64,000 bases of DNA, taken from NCBI GenBank assembly GCA_027919835.1, contig JANVFP010000010.1, forward strand, positions 1,364,001-1,428,000, in the 5' to 3' direction. The position numbers and the translations under genes are program-made. The DNA comes from Lentinula raphanica (taxonomy: Eukaryota > Basidiomycota > Agaricomycetes > Agaricales > Omphalotaceae). This document shows positions 10,686 through 21,538 of the stretch, piece by piece; within the stretch, counting starts at the first letter, position 1, and every line of letters starts with the position of its first letter. The notes below the pieces were generated by a model. That model was given only the letters and a program-made list of their open reading frames with translations, was not told the DNA's origin and did not search any database.

Positions 10686-11712
10686 TCACGCGTTACGGAT
10701 AAAGAAGGTCGATCGCATGGGCTTGGCCATCACCGTCTTTCCATAAATCCTACATCTCTTCATTACATTTATTCGTCCGCTCGTCGGCCGCTCTTCCAAC
10801 AGATTAATCCTGTTAGGTGTCTCTCCTTGAACCAGGAGCTCCACGTAGCCAGTGGGCCTTTCGCATCCCGCAGTACATGGTTCAACAACGCCTGTAAATA
10901 TGCGTCGCCACTGATGATCGTAACCTTCGAAACTAAAACCATTCTCTTTGGGCACTATAGCCCAGATATTCCCGAGCTCACCTTCATCGAAGGAAAAGGA
11001 ATCCCCGTCTTTGAGAACAATGCCACGACGAACCAGTGCATGCTCTGTTAGAAGGAGGATAAGGGTTTTTATATACGCGTGACTTGAGTAGAAGCGTGGT
11101 TCAACTGGATGGTCCCCGTTGCTCGACGCTGCCTTGAGCGGCGCGATATCAAGATGAAAATGGAACCATCTTCCGCTCTGACTCGCTGCAAAGGACGCCG
11201 ATACTGCAACTAGTTCCCCTTTTCTGATCACGAAACGATCGGCATGAAAGAACTCCTTGAATTCAACAGGTGAATGATGAGGCTCCCTGATCATTCATGA
11301 AATGACACGAACCGTAGCCAAACGGACATCGTGGATGGAAGCTACCACATTTTCACCGAGATACTGCTCAGATAGAAGAGGAGAGGATGGCAATGGTTAG
11401 CAAGGCAAACTTTCAGAACTGATACGTTGATCCTCACCGACGTATGACCCGTGTGCCGTGCACCAAAGCAGCTGGATTTGCGGGAGGAGCTGGATTGGCA
11501 GGCGGAGCTGGATTTGCGGCAGGAGCTGGGCTTGCGGACAAAGGAAATAATTCGGGGGACGAAGAACCTGAACCGGGGGACGAAGGGACTGAATTGGCAG
11601 ACGAATGAGCGAAATTGGCGGGTGGCGACGGATTGGCATGCCCCGTGGGACGGGCACTGCCGACGACAAAGAGACTGAGCAGAATATAGGAACTGGCCAC
11701 GATAAAGCGCAT
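10686..11712 (-). CDS. Secreted Pro/Ala-rich protein, copy 1 of tandem pair
   Basis: Function unknown. The signal peptide MRFIVASSYILLSLFVVGSA is followed by a low-complexity region with Pro-Ala-Asn repeats (APAANPAPPANPAPPANPAA). A C-terminal domain of about 180 residues begins EFFHADRFVIRKGELVAV and holds the family motif GVVEPCTAGCERPTGYVELL. The start at 11712 matches copy 2. The exon 1 boundary is doubtful: the position aligned with copy 2's donor is out of frame, so either a weak GTCATA donor six bases upstream of it is used or this copy is frameshifted. At the 3' end a TGA at 10686 may instead sit inside a GTGAGT intron conserved with copy 2; the frame would then run to 10567. Probably secreted; no known family recognised. 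Confidence 0.6.
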
Positions 11713-12479
11713 GGTAGGCAGAATGAACAAAGCAAGTGTAACAAGGTGAGTATATGGTCTCTGAGACCGTATGAAATTTGATTGAAGGTGAGACGAAGAT
11801 GACGAGGTATCCTTGAGTTGGAAGACAAGTTGGGTACGACTTTGCCAGCAAAGTAGTACGTGGGCAGTGGGGGATGTGCGTTAACCAGAAGCTGAGTTCC
11901 AATCATCCTGGTCTCGGTTTATATAACGCTCTTACTTATCTGACAATTGATGGTGTAATCCAAGAAAAAAGGCGCAAGTGCATGGTCGACATTTCCTACT
12001 TTGGATTTTTAGCCATTTACTTTTTTTTCCCATTTTGTACGACTTCAGCCTACTTACTAAGAACTTGATCATGGCCAAGTTCTCGTATGTCCCGTCCTAT
12101 TTGCTGAAACTTGCACCGAGTTGACAATCAAGCAGGCCAGCTGGTGCGCAATCCATCCAAGAGAAGTTGGTTCCGAGAGGTCCCGAGATGTTCCAAGGTA
12201 GACACTGGTAGACACTGGCACTCCTCGATGCGGATCATCGTGTGGCGCTGGGCAGTGCTTCGGTTCCTGAGCAGACCTGCAGAAACCTGGATATAGTATA
12301 TGTACTCCCGGTCCTGCATAGCAGGCAGATACTCTATTGTAAGTACACGAGTTTTCATGCCAAGGGACTCTTCTGCCATATCGTCTTCTCCTTCATCATC
12401 ACCTTGTCTTGAGTTGTCGTCTCTCAATGTGTATCAAAGCTGAGAACTTTTCGAAATTTCATCGTCTTCCAAAACACAT
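11713..12479. other. 5' region of copy 1 and spacer
   Basis: Contains the promoter and probable 5' UTR of copy 1, then about 530 bp of spacer outside the duplicated unit with no recognised gene. Confidence 0.4.
11918..11926 (-). promoter_or_regulatory. TATA box of secreted copy 1
   Basis: TTATATAAA on the minus strand, about 206 bp upstream of the start at 11712. A matching TATA sequence lies 212-217 bp upstream of copy 2, so position and sequence are conserved between paralogs, implying a long 5' UTR. Confidence 0.5.
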
Positions 12480-12888
12480 TGTACTCGGTCCAAGTTGATC
12501 AAGCTCAATCGCGATTCACAGTGCATATCGGAAATACAGATACCGAGTACAATACGTCCTTCGAGGGAACTGATCGTTCACCAACCCTGGTCACCAACCC
12601 TGGAACCTTCCTTCCCCTCTTCTCCATCTTCATTTGACTCGATACCATCCGTGATTGCAGAGTCTTTTCTTTGCGCCTTTCACCTCCGCTACAATATACG
12701 ACCTGGCGACGCTTCGCTTCCTCTCCTCCACTCCCAAGTACGTCCTCTTTATCTGATCTCATTGCTCCCGAGTCTCCCCCGTGCCAGAGCTAGCATTTGT
12801 GGGGCAATTTCGTGACTGTTGAAATCAAGACAGAATGCAAATGGTGAGTCTTGAGCTGTTCTTCATGTGTGAACTTTGAACACTCACG

Positions 12889-13863
12889 CTAAATGAATGT
12901 GAACTCCTTTTTCTGCCAAGCCCTACATTCGCGCATTACATCTTTTCCGCTCGGCGTCTTCAATAGATCTAGTGGCCTGGGTTCGTCCCTCTGGAGCTCC
13001 TTCACGTAGCCGGTGGGACTTTTACATCCTCCAGGACAAGGTTCAACAATGAGCGTTATGGAATCGACTCCTCTGAATCCATGGACCGGATCCTCGTAAG
13101 TGTGTGACAGTTTACATTTGGCAGTAAAACCTTTCTCTTTTGCCACTGCAGCCGTGATTGTGTCGTAATTCTCATTGTGCGGGAACCAAAAGATATCCCC
13201 TTCGTTAAGGATCACCCCTGCCTGCTGTACCGAAAGGAGGAGGAGGCTTTTAACATACGCATGACCTGAGTCCCCAACCGGATGGCCCCTACTGCTCGAC
13301 GCTTCGCGGAGCGGCGCGGGTTCAACAAAGTAGAGTTCAAACCATTTTGAGCTAGGTCTGACAAGACTTATATCAAAGGATGGTTGGGGAACTAGTTGAC
13401 CTTGGCCACTTATCACAAAATATTCAGCACGGAAGTCCTGAAATTCGACAGGTGAACAATGAGTCTTCTTTTTCTATCAATCAAATGACACGAACCGCAG
13501 ATGAAAGGACATCCTTGGGGGAAGGTACTGTCACTTTTCGACCAATATCCTGCTCAAACCAAAGAGGAAAGGATAGTAATAGTAAGCAAAGCAAAATTTT
13601 GTTTTGGTCCTGACACGTTGATCTGCACGCACCTCCGCATGAACAGTGCGCCGCACATATGGACTGGCGGGCACCAAAGCAGCTGGATTGGCGGGTGGAG
13701 CTGGGCTGGGGGACGAAGGAGATAGTTCGGCGGAAGGAAGGACCGAATTGGCAGACGAATGGACTAGATTGGCAGGAATCGAATTGGCAGGCCCCGTGGG
13801 GCGGGCACCGCCGACGACAAAGAGACCGAAAAGGATGTAGGAATTGGCCACGAGAAGGCGCAT
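12889..13863 (-). CDS. Secreted Pro/Ala-rich protein, copy 2 of tandem pair
   Basis: Function unknown. Three exons, 13863-13633, 13549-13496 and 13437-12889, sum to 834 nt (277 residues). Donors are GTGCGT and GTTCGT; acceptors are GAGCAG and TTTCAG. The signal peptide MRLLVANSYILFGLFVVGGA precedes a Ser/Pro/Ala linker (SPSSPSPAPPANPAALV). The C-terminal domain includes DFRAEYFVISGQGQLV and the family motif TLIVEPCPGGCKSPTGYVKE, with a C-x3-C pair shared with copy 1. No catalytic motif is visible. Tandem duplication and secretion make it a candidate extracellular or host-interaction protein, but this is inference. Confidence 0.7.
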
Positions 13864-14074
13864 GGTAGGCAGGATGAATAAAGCAAGTGTAAGAAGGTGA
13901 GTATATGGTCTCTCAGACCGTATGAATTTTGATTGAAGGTGAAGCGGAGATGACGAGGTATCCTTGAGTTGGAAGACTTGGGTACAACTTTGCCAGCAAA
14001 GTAGTACGACGTACGTGGGCGGTGGGGGTTGTGCTTTAACCAGAAGCTTGGTTTGAAATCTTTCATTCGCTTGT

Positions 14075-14080
14075 TTTATA
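14075..14080 (-). promoter_or_regulatory. TATA-like box of secreted copy 2
   Basis: TATAAA on the minus strand, 212-217 bp upstream of the start at 13863 and at the same place as the copy 1 box. Confidence 0.4.
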
Positions 14081-14085
14081 ACGCA

Positions 14086-15767
14086 CCGGTCAGTGGCGAG
14101 GGATCCAGAAAGATCCAAATCCATCAGAAGCTCCCATTGCGACAATTCCTGTAGTACAAAGTTCAATATTGGCACTGGGCAGACAGAGTCCATTCATTTC
14201 CCGTCGGGAGAGTCTGAGAGTTTTCTTCCATGAATTACTAAGTTTTCTTTTTTTGTTCTTCGTTTCATGTTTTTCTGGATACCATGTTCGCGTCCCGTCG
14301 TGTCGCGGCTCGCCTGCTAAGTGCCTCAAAATTGCGCTGGGTCGATAGAATTACTGTACATTTCTGAATAATATTTGGTGAATGCAGCGATCGGGACAAT
14401 GAGAGCGAGGAACGAGAAGTGCTCTATGGTTCAATCTCGTCTATGTGGCAGATGTGAATGAGTGAAACAGCAAAAAATTATGTGGTTTCGTGGTAGATTC
14501 TAACAGTAAGAATTTTCTTCTTCAGTAGCAACCAACTGGCTCTGGCAACCCTTCTGTCTTTCTGCTTCCGTCCTGCTCTATCGAAGTCTGCCTGCTATCG
14601 ACAGCGTTCAACGGTACCGATGTCTTATGCACACGCTCATGACAATTTTGCCCGGATGTGTCTGACAGTTGGATCGAGGCACCAGTTATGTCGTCTAAAG
14701 GCTATTGCGTGACTTCTATGTTGCTCCCCCGGAGTGCAAACGGAGGCGTAACTGCGATGGAGACGATTTTGAACGAGGGTAAGTTTGTCAATCAGTTCAG
14801 CACCCTAAGTCATCGACAATGGAAGATTGAGGTGATTACAGAGAAGCACAGGAAAGTTTAGGACGACTCCACGGTGGGGTGGATTGATAGACGATTCAGA
14901 GAACAGAAGTTGTGTTGGAATTCCTACTTGAATATCAAAAGATCCACATGAAGAGAGCGACCAGAACTTACGAATCTTCTGCCATGACGGACTGATGGCC
15001 TGACTGTAGCTCAATGATTAATGCGATACATTGTAAGCGTAGTCTTACCTATCTTCATTTGTCTTCGTCCATCAATCGCAGCCTAGACGGTGGTTCTGCA
15101 ACTATCCCAAGATCTTGATGGAAGCCATCGTGGATCCAGAGCAGATAGGCGCGACCTCAGTCAAGGTACTGTGATGAGGAATCTGGTATGATCCAAGAAC
15201 GAGTGGCCTCGTCCTATGAGATGATGAATTCCATATTCTGTTCAGACAGCGAGGCATTCCGAGGCTTCGTTGTGCAGGCTGATGTATTCAAAAGAGTTCA
15301 ACAGGACATATGAGATTGAGGGCCCATATTGGACATTAACTAGGGTAGTAAGATGCACTGCATGAGCATGATGATTGAACCAGCGAGGCACTAGGAAAAG
15401 AACAGAGGCTTACCGACAGAGTTGGGGGAGCTGGAGATATCAGACAGTTTCTTGAGAGGTCGACGTTACTATAATTTCGGGAAACCGTAGACATCTTGAG
15501 AGCGAGGACTGTCAGTTTTCTTAATTGCGTTACCACGCATATTCTTCTTCAATTATGCGTATCGTGTGCAGGCAGGGTTAGAGTATTTGGAGAGCCAGAC
15601 GCTTGTGCTCAACTTGTGCTGGGAGCGGAAGAATGATGGAGTTCGAGTATGGGCGCCAAATAAAAGGCACCGTGAGAAACGTGACATAGAGCCACGATCA
15701 CATGGTCGAGCTAGTTCGAAAATCATCGAGTTCAACTTGAAGCTGCAACCTAAGTACATGCCCAACG
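14086..15767. other. Long region without a confident gene; possible decayed gene
   Basis: About 1.7 kb. On the plus strand, 14658-14801 reads SSKGYCVTSMLLPRSANGG and then TAMETILNEG followed by a GTAAGT donor. Later in-frame patches (WFCNYPKILMEAIVDPEQIG near 15090; QAGLEYLESQTLVLNLCWER near 15570) look exon-like. I could not join them into one frame or name a family. They could be remnants of a degraded gene or chance. Confidence 0.25.
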
Positions 15768-18700
15768 ATGAGTACACAACCTGTACAGATCGTTGCTCGC
15801 ATACGTCCTCCTCTACTCAACGAACAAACTGACGATGCTATCTCTATCGTCCCTATTCCCGCTGGCCATAATTTGACTGCTGCCCGTCCGATTCCGTTCA
15901 CGTCCTGGGTTTCGGTTTCCTCCACTGGAATGAAGACTGGCACAACCCAGATCCAAAACTCACAAACAGCCTTCCATACGGCATTTGGTCCAGAGACTAC
16001 CCAACTACAACTCTTCGACACGGCTGTATCACCACATCTACCGCCTTTGTTGAAAGGACACACGTTAACCATCCTCGCTTATGGGCCGACATCGTCTGGC
16101 AAAACCCATACCATGGAAGGATCGTCTAGCGAGCCTGGTATAATACCGAGATCGGTCAGGGTGCTGTTTGATATGAGCGAGGAAGGCAAAGATAGTGGGA
16201 GAATCGCGAGTTTCGAGGTTCATATGAGTTACTTGGAACTGTACAAGGACGATGCGTTCGACTTGCTGGTGTCACAGCGTGCCCACGAGAAGCTGCCGAT
16301 TAGGACGAATGCAAAAGGCGAGACGTTTGTAGTGGGATTGACGAGAGTTCCTATCAAGTCATTTGAAGACTGGAAGAATGTATTTCGGTACGTCTCGTCG
16401 TCTATGTCAACCTTTCCCCTTGCCTACGTGTCTTCCTTGAAGTACGGCCTCCCAAAATCGCACGACAGGCGCTACGCTTCTCAACCGTGCTTCTTCCCGC
16501 TCGCATGCCATGTTGTCAATCGAAATCGAAGTCGTCACTGCACCAACCTGCGACACCAGAGAAATGAGTACATTCATTGGTGATTCGTCCATGATAGCTT
16601 TTTTTAATATCTTCAATAGCGTACAATGGCAAGATAAACCTGGTTGACTTGGCCGGATCAGAGAATAACAAGGTGCACCGAATAGTATGGGCCTCATGCG
16701 GTATGAACTTACCTATCTTGATTTCTAGCATACGGGAAATTCGCTCGCTAATCCCACTCGTCTCGCGGAATCGGCAGCAATCAACAAGTCTCTTTCGACG
16801 CTCGGGCAGGTTGTACATGCCCTTAATACTGGTGCTGTACGTCTCGCTCTTCAACGTCTTCGATGAAATGCTCTTTTGACATGTACCTGCCTCTGCTTTG
16901 TTCTCTGTGCTCACTGTCTGTTCCTATTAGTCCCGGATACCTTATCGTGATTCCAACCTGACTCGGCTGCTCTCTGCTTCACTAGGAGGCAAAGCTCTGG
17001 GAAAGACAATATTACTGTGCAATCTTGCACCGGGCGTCAAGTTTCGCTCGGACGTGCTGAATACATTAAAGTGAGTACATGAATGACTATGAGTTTGCCC
17101 TCAATCTTCTTCACGATTTGTTTGCTGACCGTTCGAATCAAGCTTTGCTTCGAGGACGAAAAACATTGAAACCAAGACCGTTGTGAACGAGCGAGAGAAG
17201 CCGGCGCCTGTCGAGCCTGTTAGAGAAAAGGAAGCAGTTGCATCAACAGGTCTTACAAGAAGAACGTCGATACAGAGTCGACGTGTGTCTACATCACATA
17301 TCCCAGCCCCTGGGTCAAGGATACCCTCATATGGAGCTGGCGGCCACTCAAGATTGAGTGGGTTTGGACTGGGTGGTAATGGGGTTGGAAGCATCGCAGG
17401 CAGAGGGAGTGGTATCGACGATGCAGATCTGAATGAAAGGATCAATAAGGCCGTTGAGGCGGAAGTGAAGAGAAGGTTGGAAGAGAAAGAGGCGCAGAGG
17501 AGGTTAGAGGAGGAGGAGAGGGAGAAGAAGATACAGGAAGCACAACAGCGTGTTACGCCTTCGAATTCGTCTTCGTCGACATCTCATGGCCTAGATCCCA
17601 CAAGTGTGGACATGAATATGAACCCAGTCGTAGACCAGGATACTCGAGACGAAGAAATCATAGAAGTTGGAGTGGAAGAAGCGGAGGTTGAGACGGAGTT
17701 GCGAGACGTTGAAGCGATGGAAGTTGACGAGGGGCATCTCGGAGTTGGGCATCACACCTCAGATTCTTCGCCAATGAAAGTGGACTCGGTCGACTACGAG
17801 GTCCAACCGATACCCCGGAGCGCACATCAGGACGACCAAGAGGATGACAAGGAGAAGAAGAAGAAGATGGACGAATTAGAGAGGAAGTATAAAGAACATA
17901 TCGCTCACTTGGAAGCCCAGTTGGCTAGTGTTGCTTCTTCATCTGCATCCGCCTCAACTTCTGCTTCTGCGGGGCCCAGTGCTGCTGAAGGCTCTTCCTC
18001 AATGTTCACAGCGTCAACTTCCTCCTCCTCATCCTTGTCAGTATCAAGATCGGAACCAACACCGACGGCGGAGTCGTTGTCGCTCTCATCTTCTGCGCAT
18101 GGTTTGAGTTTGGGCAATGAACCTGGGCCTTCTCTTACGGCTGCAGCTGAAGGATTGTTGAGCTCAAACGAGGATCCAAAAGCGGTCGAGTTGATGTCGG
18201 TTGCTGAGAGGAAGAAGATGGGAAAGATATATGTGGATCTTGCTAGGGGGTATACTGCGAAGTAAGTCAGCCCTTTTAGCGTTTCTTTTTCTTTTCTGAG
18301 ACGACGGCGCTGATTTACATTTTGTCCTTTGAAGGAATGATCTCGCGACGGCGCTTTCGCTTTATCGACATGCTGCATTGTTTGTGCCAGACAATACAAG
18401 GTTGAGGGAGCGGTATGTCTTCCGCGTTGGTTTTTTGGTTCCTCTAATTTCAGGATTGTTGTTTTTTTCTTTGACAATTAGGATCATTGACGTTGACTGG
18501 GCTGTCAAGAATGGGAAGAACTATGTCCCTACTCCAAAAAGACAGCACCCACGAGAAACAGAAGAAAAGCCCAAGCCCAAGTCGTCCAAGACTCACCGGT
18601 CGTCTCGTTCGGCCTCTTATTCATATTCATCTCGACACGATGAGAGAAGTAAGGAGAACTCGAACTCGGTTTTGGATGATTCAGAGACTCAGCGCTCAGG

Positions 18701-19277
18701 CTCAAAACGGAAGCGTAGTGTCAGTCAGGAGCCTGGAGATCATTCTGATCTGGACTACGTTTTCGTGAACCCTTCGCTCTCGTCGAAGACCACACATGGA
18801 CATGGACACGGACATGGATATGGACACGGGTTCGGTCAAGATCTAGGAAACATCGACGAAGACGTTGAGGCGGAAGCGGGCTCCGGCCGCGCAGACGTAG
18901 ATGAATTCGGAGTATCCAAAATGGTCAAAGGAGTCTTGCGTCGTTCACCTAGAAAGAAACAACTAGGCCAACAACAACTCGGACTGGCATCCACGCTGAC
19001 GTGTCCGACCTCTGTCTCGGATAAACGAAAGATGTTGGGTATGAGTTTGAGCGGGGCGGATTCGATTGGGTATGCGTATCGTACGCCCTCCGGAGGGATA
19101 GGGCGGAATGTGAGTGAGGGTAGTGTGAGGAAGACGAGGAAGGTGTCGGATTTGGTGTATGGTGGGCTTGAGGGACTCGGGTTCTCGGTGCGTGGTCATG
19201 GAGAAGATGAGGAGGGGGAGGATGGGGATGGGGATGTCAAGCAGCATGGAAAGCAGAAGCGGGCACGTTTGGATTAA
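15768..19277 (+). CDS. Kinesin motor protein, N-terminal motor
   Basis: Microtubule-based ATPase motor. Eight exons (15768-16387, 16443-16567, 16620-16672, 16729-16836, 16931-17070, 17143-18261, 18335-18412, 18482-19277) total 3039 nt, 1012 residues. The motor begins MSTQPVQIVARIRPPL. The P-loop is AYGPTSSGKTHTMEG, switch I is NRASSRSHAML, switch II is NLVDLAGSEN, and the neck-proximal end is LGGKALGKTILLCNLAPGVK then LNTLNFASRTKNIETK. A charged coiled coil follows (KRRLEEKEAQRRLEEEE), then Ser/Ala-rich linkers. A C-terminal helical segment (KIYVDLARGYTAKNDLATAL) has a TPR-like look, and a His-Gly tract lies near 18795-18835. The motor and organisation suggest kinesin-10/KIF22-like, but the class is inference. 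Confidence 0.88.
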
Positions 19278-19686
19278 TTGGGATGGTGAAGCGTTACGTC
19301 GAGGACTCCGACTAGAAAGTGATCACCAGTTGATTGGCTTCCCATCGTGACGCGGCCACATGAGTGTTATGTCTCCTCTTTTCCCTTCTCTAATCTTGAT
19401 TCTGGGTATGTTTTCCTATGGGTACCCCCCTCATTCCTTTGAGAACTCTCCTATAAATTTCTCCATAACTCTCTGGATATGTCCTGTATACTTTATATAT
19501 GATTCCCCGGTTTTTTTATAATCTCTGATTTGTTTTCGATTTGTTTGAACTTGCTTTCCTGCATATCTCGTTGTGTATGTATAATACTCTCGGTGTTTTC
19601 GCTGTCGTTGTGTTTCGCTATGCATGATTTCGTCTACAGCATTGCTCATTACAGAATGAGTTGACGGTGTAGAGCTGTTTCAACAA
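19278..19686. other. Kinesin 3' flank
   Basis: AT-rich 3' UTR and terminator region ending at the tRNA. No gene recognised. Confidence 0.4.
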
Positions 19687-19771
19687 GACCCCGTAGCTCA
19701 GTGGTAGAGCGTGAGATTCCAGTTAAACTGGTGTTTCCTCAAGGTCATCCGTTCAATCCGGGTCGGGGTCA
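19687..19771 (+). tRNA. tRNA-Trp (CCA) with a short intron
   Basis: Acceptor arms GACCCCG and CGGGGTC with discriminator A pair fully. The D arm is GCTC-AGTGGTA-GAGC, the T arm ATCCG-TTCAATC-CGGGT, and the variable loop AGGTC. The anticodon loop is TTCCAG, so the anticodon is CCA. An intron of about 13 nt after G37 contains CTGG, which pairs with the anticodon CCAG as usual in fungal pre-tRNAs. The 31-39 pair is an A-C mismatch in this and the second copy. A Gly-TCC reading is less likely. Confidence 0.85.
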
Positions 19772-19984
19772 TATTCACAGGTTGTCGGAAATTTGCTTTT
19801 TGTTTTCCGACTGTCCAGCTTACAATGTATCTCTTCCTTCGTCCCTTGTGTTATCTCTATGGTCTTCGCAATTGTTGATCTTTAAATCCCAACCCAACGT
19901 CACAGAGTCTGTCTCGAAATCCTCGCGATTGTTCTTCTTCACATTTCAACTACAACCCTCACTTTCCAAATTTCATCACCTACC

Positions 19985-21538
19985 ATGTCCTCGTCTTTCT
20001 CTCAAGTAGGAGGACATACAGATTCTATCCATCCCAACGAAGATGGATCACTTCTGATCAAACCATGTTTACCATTAGAGTATGAGTTCTATTCCATGAT
20101 GGAACAGGCCCGGGCTATGGACACGATGAGGGCATCAGAAGCCCTCAGAGGCGACGCTACGACTATGACTACTACGACTACTACACTAGACGAACACACC
20201 ATACGCGCTCTAGGAAATCTCAAACGACTCAGCAGATTCGTACCGCAATTCTATGGGACACTGACGGAAGGCAGTATCGATGTCGATTCTCTAAACGCCA
20301 ACGCCAACAACGAAGGCCCTCATCTCAATCTATCGGATGAAGAAATACCTCCCAAGCAACTCCTAGTCCTCTCGAATCTCCTCCATCCTTTCCACAAACC
20401 CAACATTCTCGATCTCAAGCTCGGCACTGTGTTGTACGATGCACTTGATTCATCTTGTACCGAAGACAAGAAGGCCAGGATGCTCCAAACAGCGAGAGAG
20501 ACGACGAGTGGTGAATGCGGCGTACGGTTGACCGGTTTTCAAGTGAGTGGGTTTTGTCAATGTTCCGTTTTGATGTTTTCGATCGTTCCTTGGTTCTCAT
20601 TCTATTACTGTATAATTAATCAACTTGATCTTGATGTATGTACATCACAGGTCCATCCTCAACCATCTGTCTCCATCTCAGATGCAACCTCACTAGCACC
20701 AGTTATCACCACCAAAGCATACGGTAAATCTCTTCAAAAAGAACAACTTCCCGAAGGGATCAGGAGAGTCTTCCCCGTTCTCGGAGAATCAATTTCACTC
20801 TCTGTTCCACCTACACTCAGTGGATCCACCTCTACATCCGGCTCAGTCACCCCAATATTCGGTGGACTCCCAATTGCCCCCACCTCCTCGTCCTTCTTAG
20901 ATATCCCAAGCTCCGCATTCGACGTGCCAAAAACCCCACCTTTACCTCGCACAGACCTCGGTCTCCCTTCCTCCACTCTACTCCCGATCTTACACGCAAT
21001 CCATACCTCCGTCAAGCACCTCCATACGATCATGAAGGAGATCGAGATCCGCATGGTCGGAGGGAGCTTGTTAGTCGTCTGGGAAGGCGATCAGGAGAGG
21101 GCACAGGAGGGTGTTGAGTGGATGAGGGAGAAGGAGAGGATGATCAGGGAGAGGATGGAGCGAGGTTCTGGGGATGAGGATGACGAGGAGTATTATAGCG
21201 AGGATGATGAAGAAGACCAAGACACGACCAGTGAAGAAGAAGAAGACCAAGACGAAGCTTTCGACGATACATCATATCCTGACCCATCCGAAGCCTCGAA
21301 GAAGAATTCCAACTCGAACGGCTCACGACAACAATTCTCCAAACCCTCGCAGCCTTCTCGCGAGAAACCAAAGCGAAAGCCGTCTGCTCCGTATACTATT
21401 TCTCTTATTGATTTCGCACATACCCGTTTCGTTCCCGGGCAAGGGCTTGACGTTGGAGTGTTGTTGGGATTGGATACGTTTGCTGGTTTGCTTGAGGGGA
21501 GGATACAGGAAGTTGAGGAACTTGAAAGTAGTGGGTAA
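19985..21538 (+). CDS. ARG82: Inositol polyphosphate multikinase (Arg82/IPMK family)
   Basis: Kinase that phosphorylates inositol phosphates (IP3 to IP4/IP5) in the nucleus, also linked to transcription control in yeast. Two exons, 19985-20542 and 20651-21538, give 481 residues. The family signature P-x-x-x-D-x-K-x-G appears as KPNILDLKLGTVLYD. The C-terminal catalytic motif is YTISLIDFAHTRFVPG (S-L-x-D-F-A), followed by DVGVLLGLDTFAGLLE. Upstream are KRLSRFVPQFYGTL and the lipid/phosphate pocket region QTARETTSGECGVRLTGFQ. An acidic, Ser-rich insertion (DEEYYSEDDEEDQDTTSEEE) separates the lobes, as in yeast Arg82. The intron is 108 nt, in frame and stop-free, so an unspliced product is possible. 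Confidence 0.9.
   Translation: MSSSFSQVGGHTDSIHPNEDGSLLIKPCLPLEYEFYSMMEQARAMDTMRASEALRGDATTMTTTTTTLDEHTIRALGNLKRLSRFVPQFYGTLTEGSIDVDSLNANANNEGPHLNLSDEEIPPKQLLVLSNLLHPFHKPNILDLKLGTVLYDALDSSCTEDKKARMLQTARETTSGECGVRLTGFQVSGFCQCSVLMFSIVPWFSFYYCIINQLDLDVCTSQVHPQPSVSISDATSLAPVITTKAYGKSLQKEQLPEGIRRVFPVLGESISLSVPPTLSGSTSTSGSVTPIFGGLPIAPTSSSFLDIPSSAFDVPKTPPLPRTDLGLPSSTLLPILHAIHTSVKHLHTIMKEIEIRMVGGSLLVVWEGDQERAQEGVEWMREKERMIRERMERGSGDEDDEEYYSEDDEEDQDTTSEEEEDQDEAFDDTSYPDPSEASKKNSNSNGSRQQFSKPSQPSREKPKRKPSAPYTISLIDFAHTRFVPGQGLDVGVLLGLDTFAGLLEGRIQEVEELESSG

Larger units (their letters stand above)
10340..11950. repeat. Tandem duplication, unit A1
   Basis: This segment is similar over its whole length, including the 3' flank, introns and 5' region, to 12480-14085. 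Shared landmarks are 'tgcatatcggaaatacag' in the 3' flank, the 3'-UTR segment near 'ttgatttca', the intron acceptors, and a TATA-containing promoter. It carries one secreted-protein gene. The offset is about 2.15 kb. Confidence 0.85.
12480..14085. repeat. Tandem duplication, unit A2
   Basis: Second copy of the unit at 10340-11950. Homology covers the 3' flank (from about 12488), all three exons and introns, and the promoter up to about 14085. Divergence is moderate, with small indels, so the duplication is not recent. Confidence 0.85.

Noticed and set aside
19687..19771. tRNA read as Gly-TCC
   Set aside because: That reading needs a mismatch at 27-43 and no base 26, and breaks the anticodon-intron pairing; the Trp-CCA reading fits the acceptor ends and AGGTC variable loop better.
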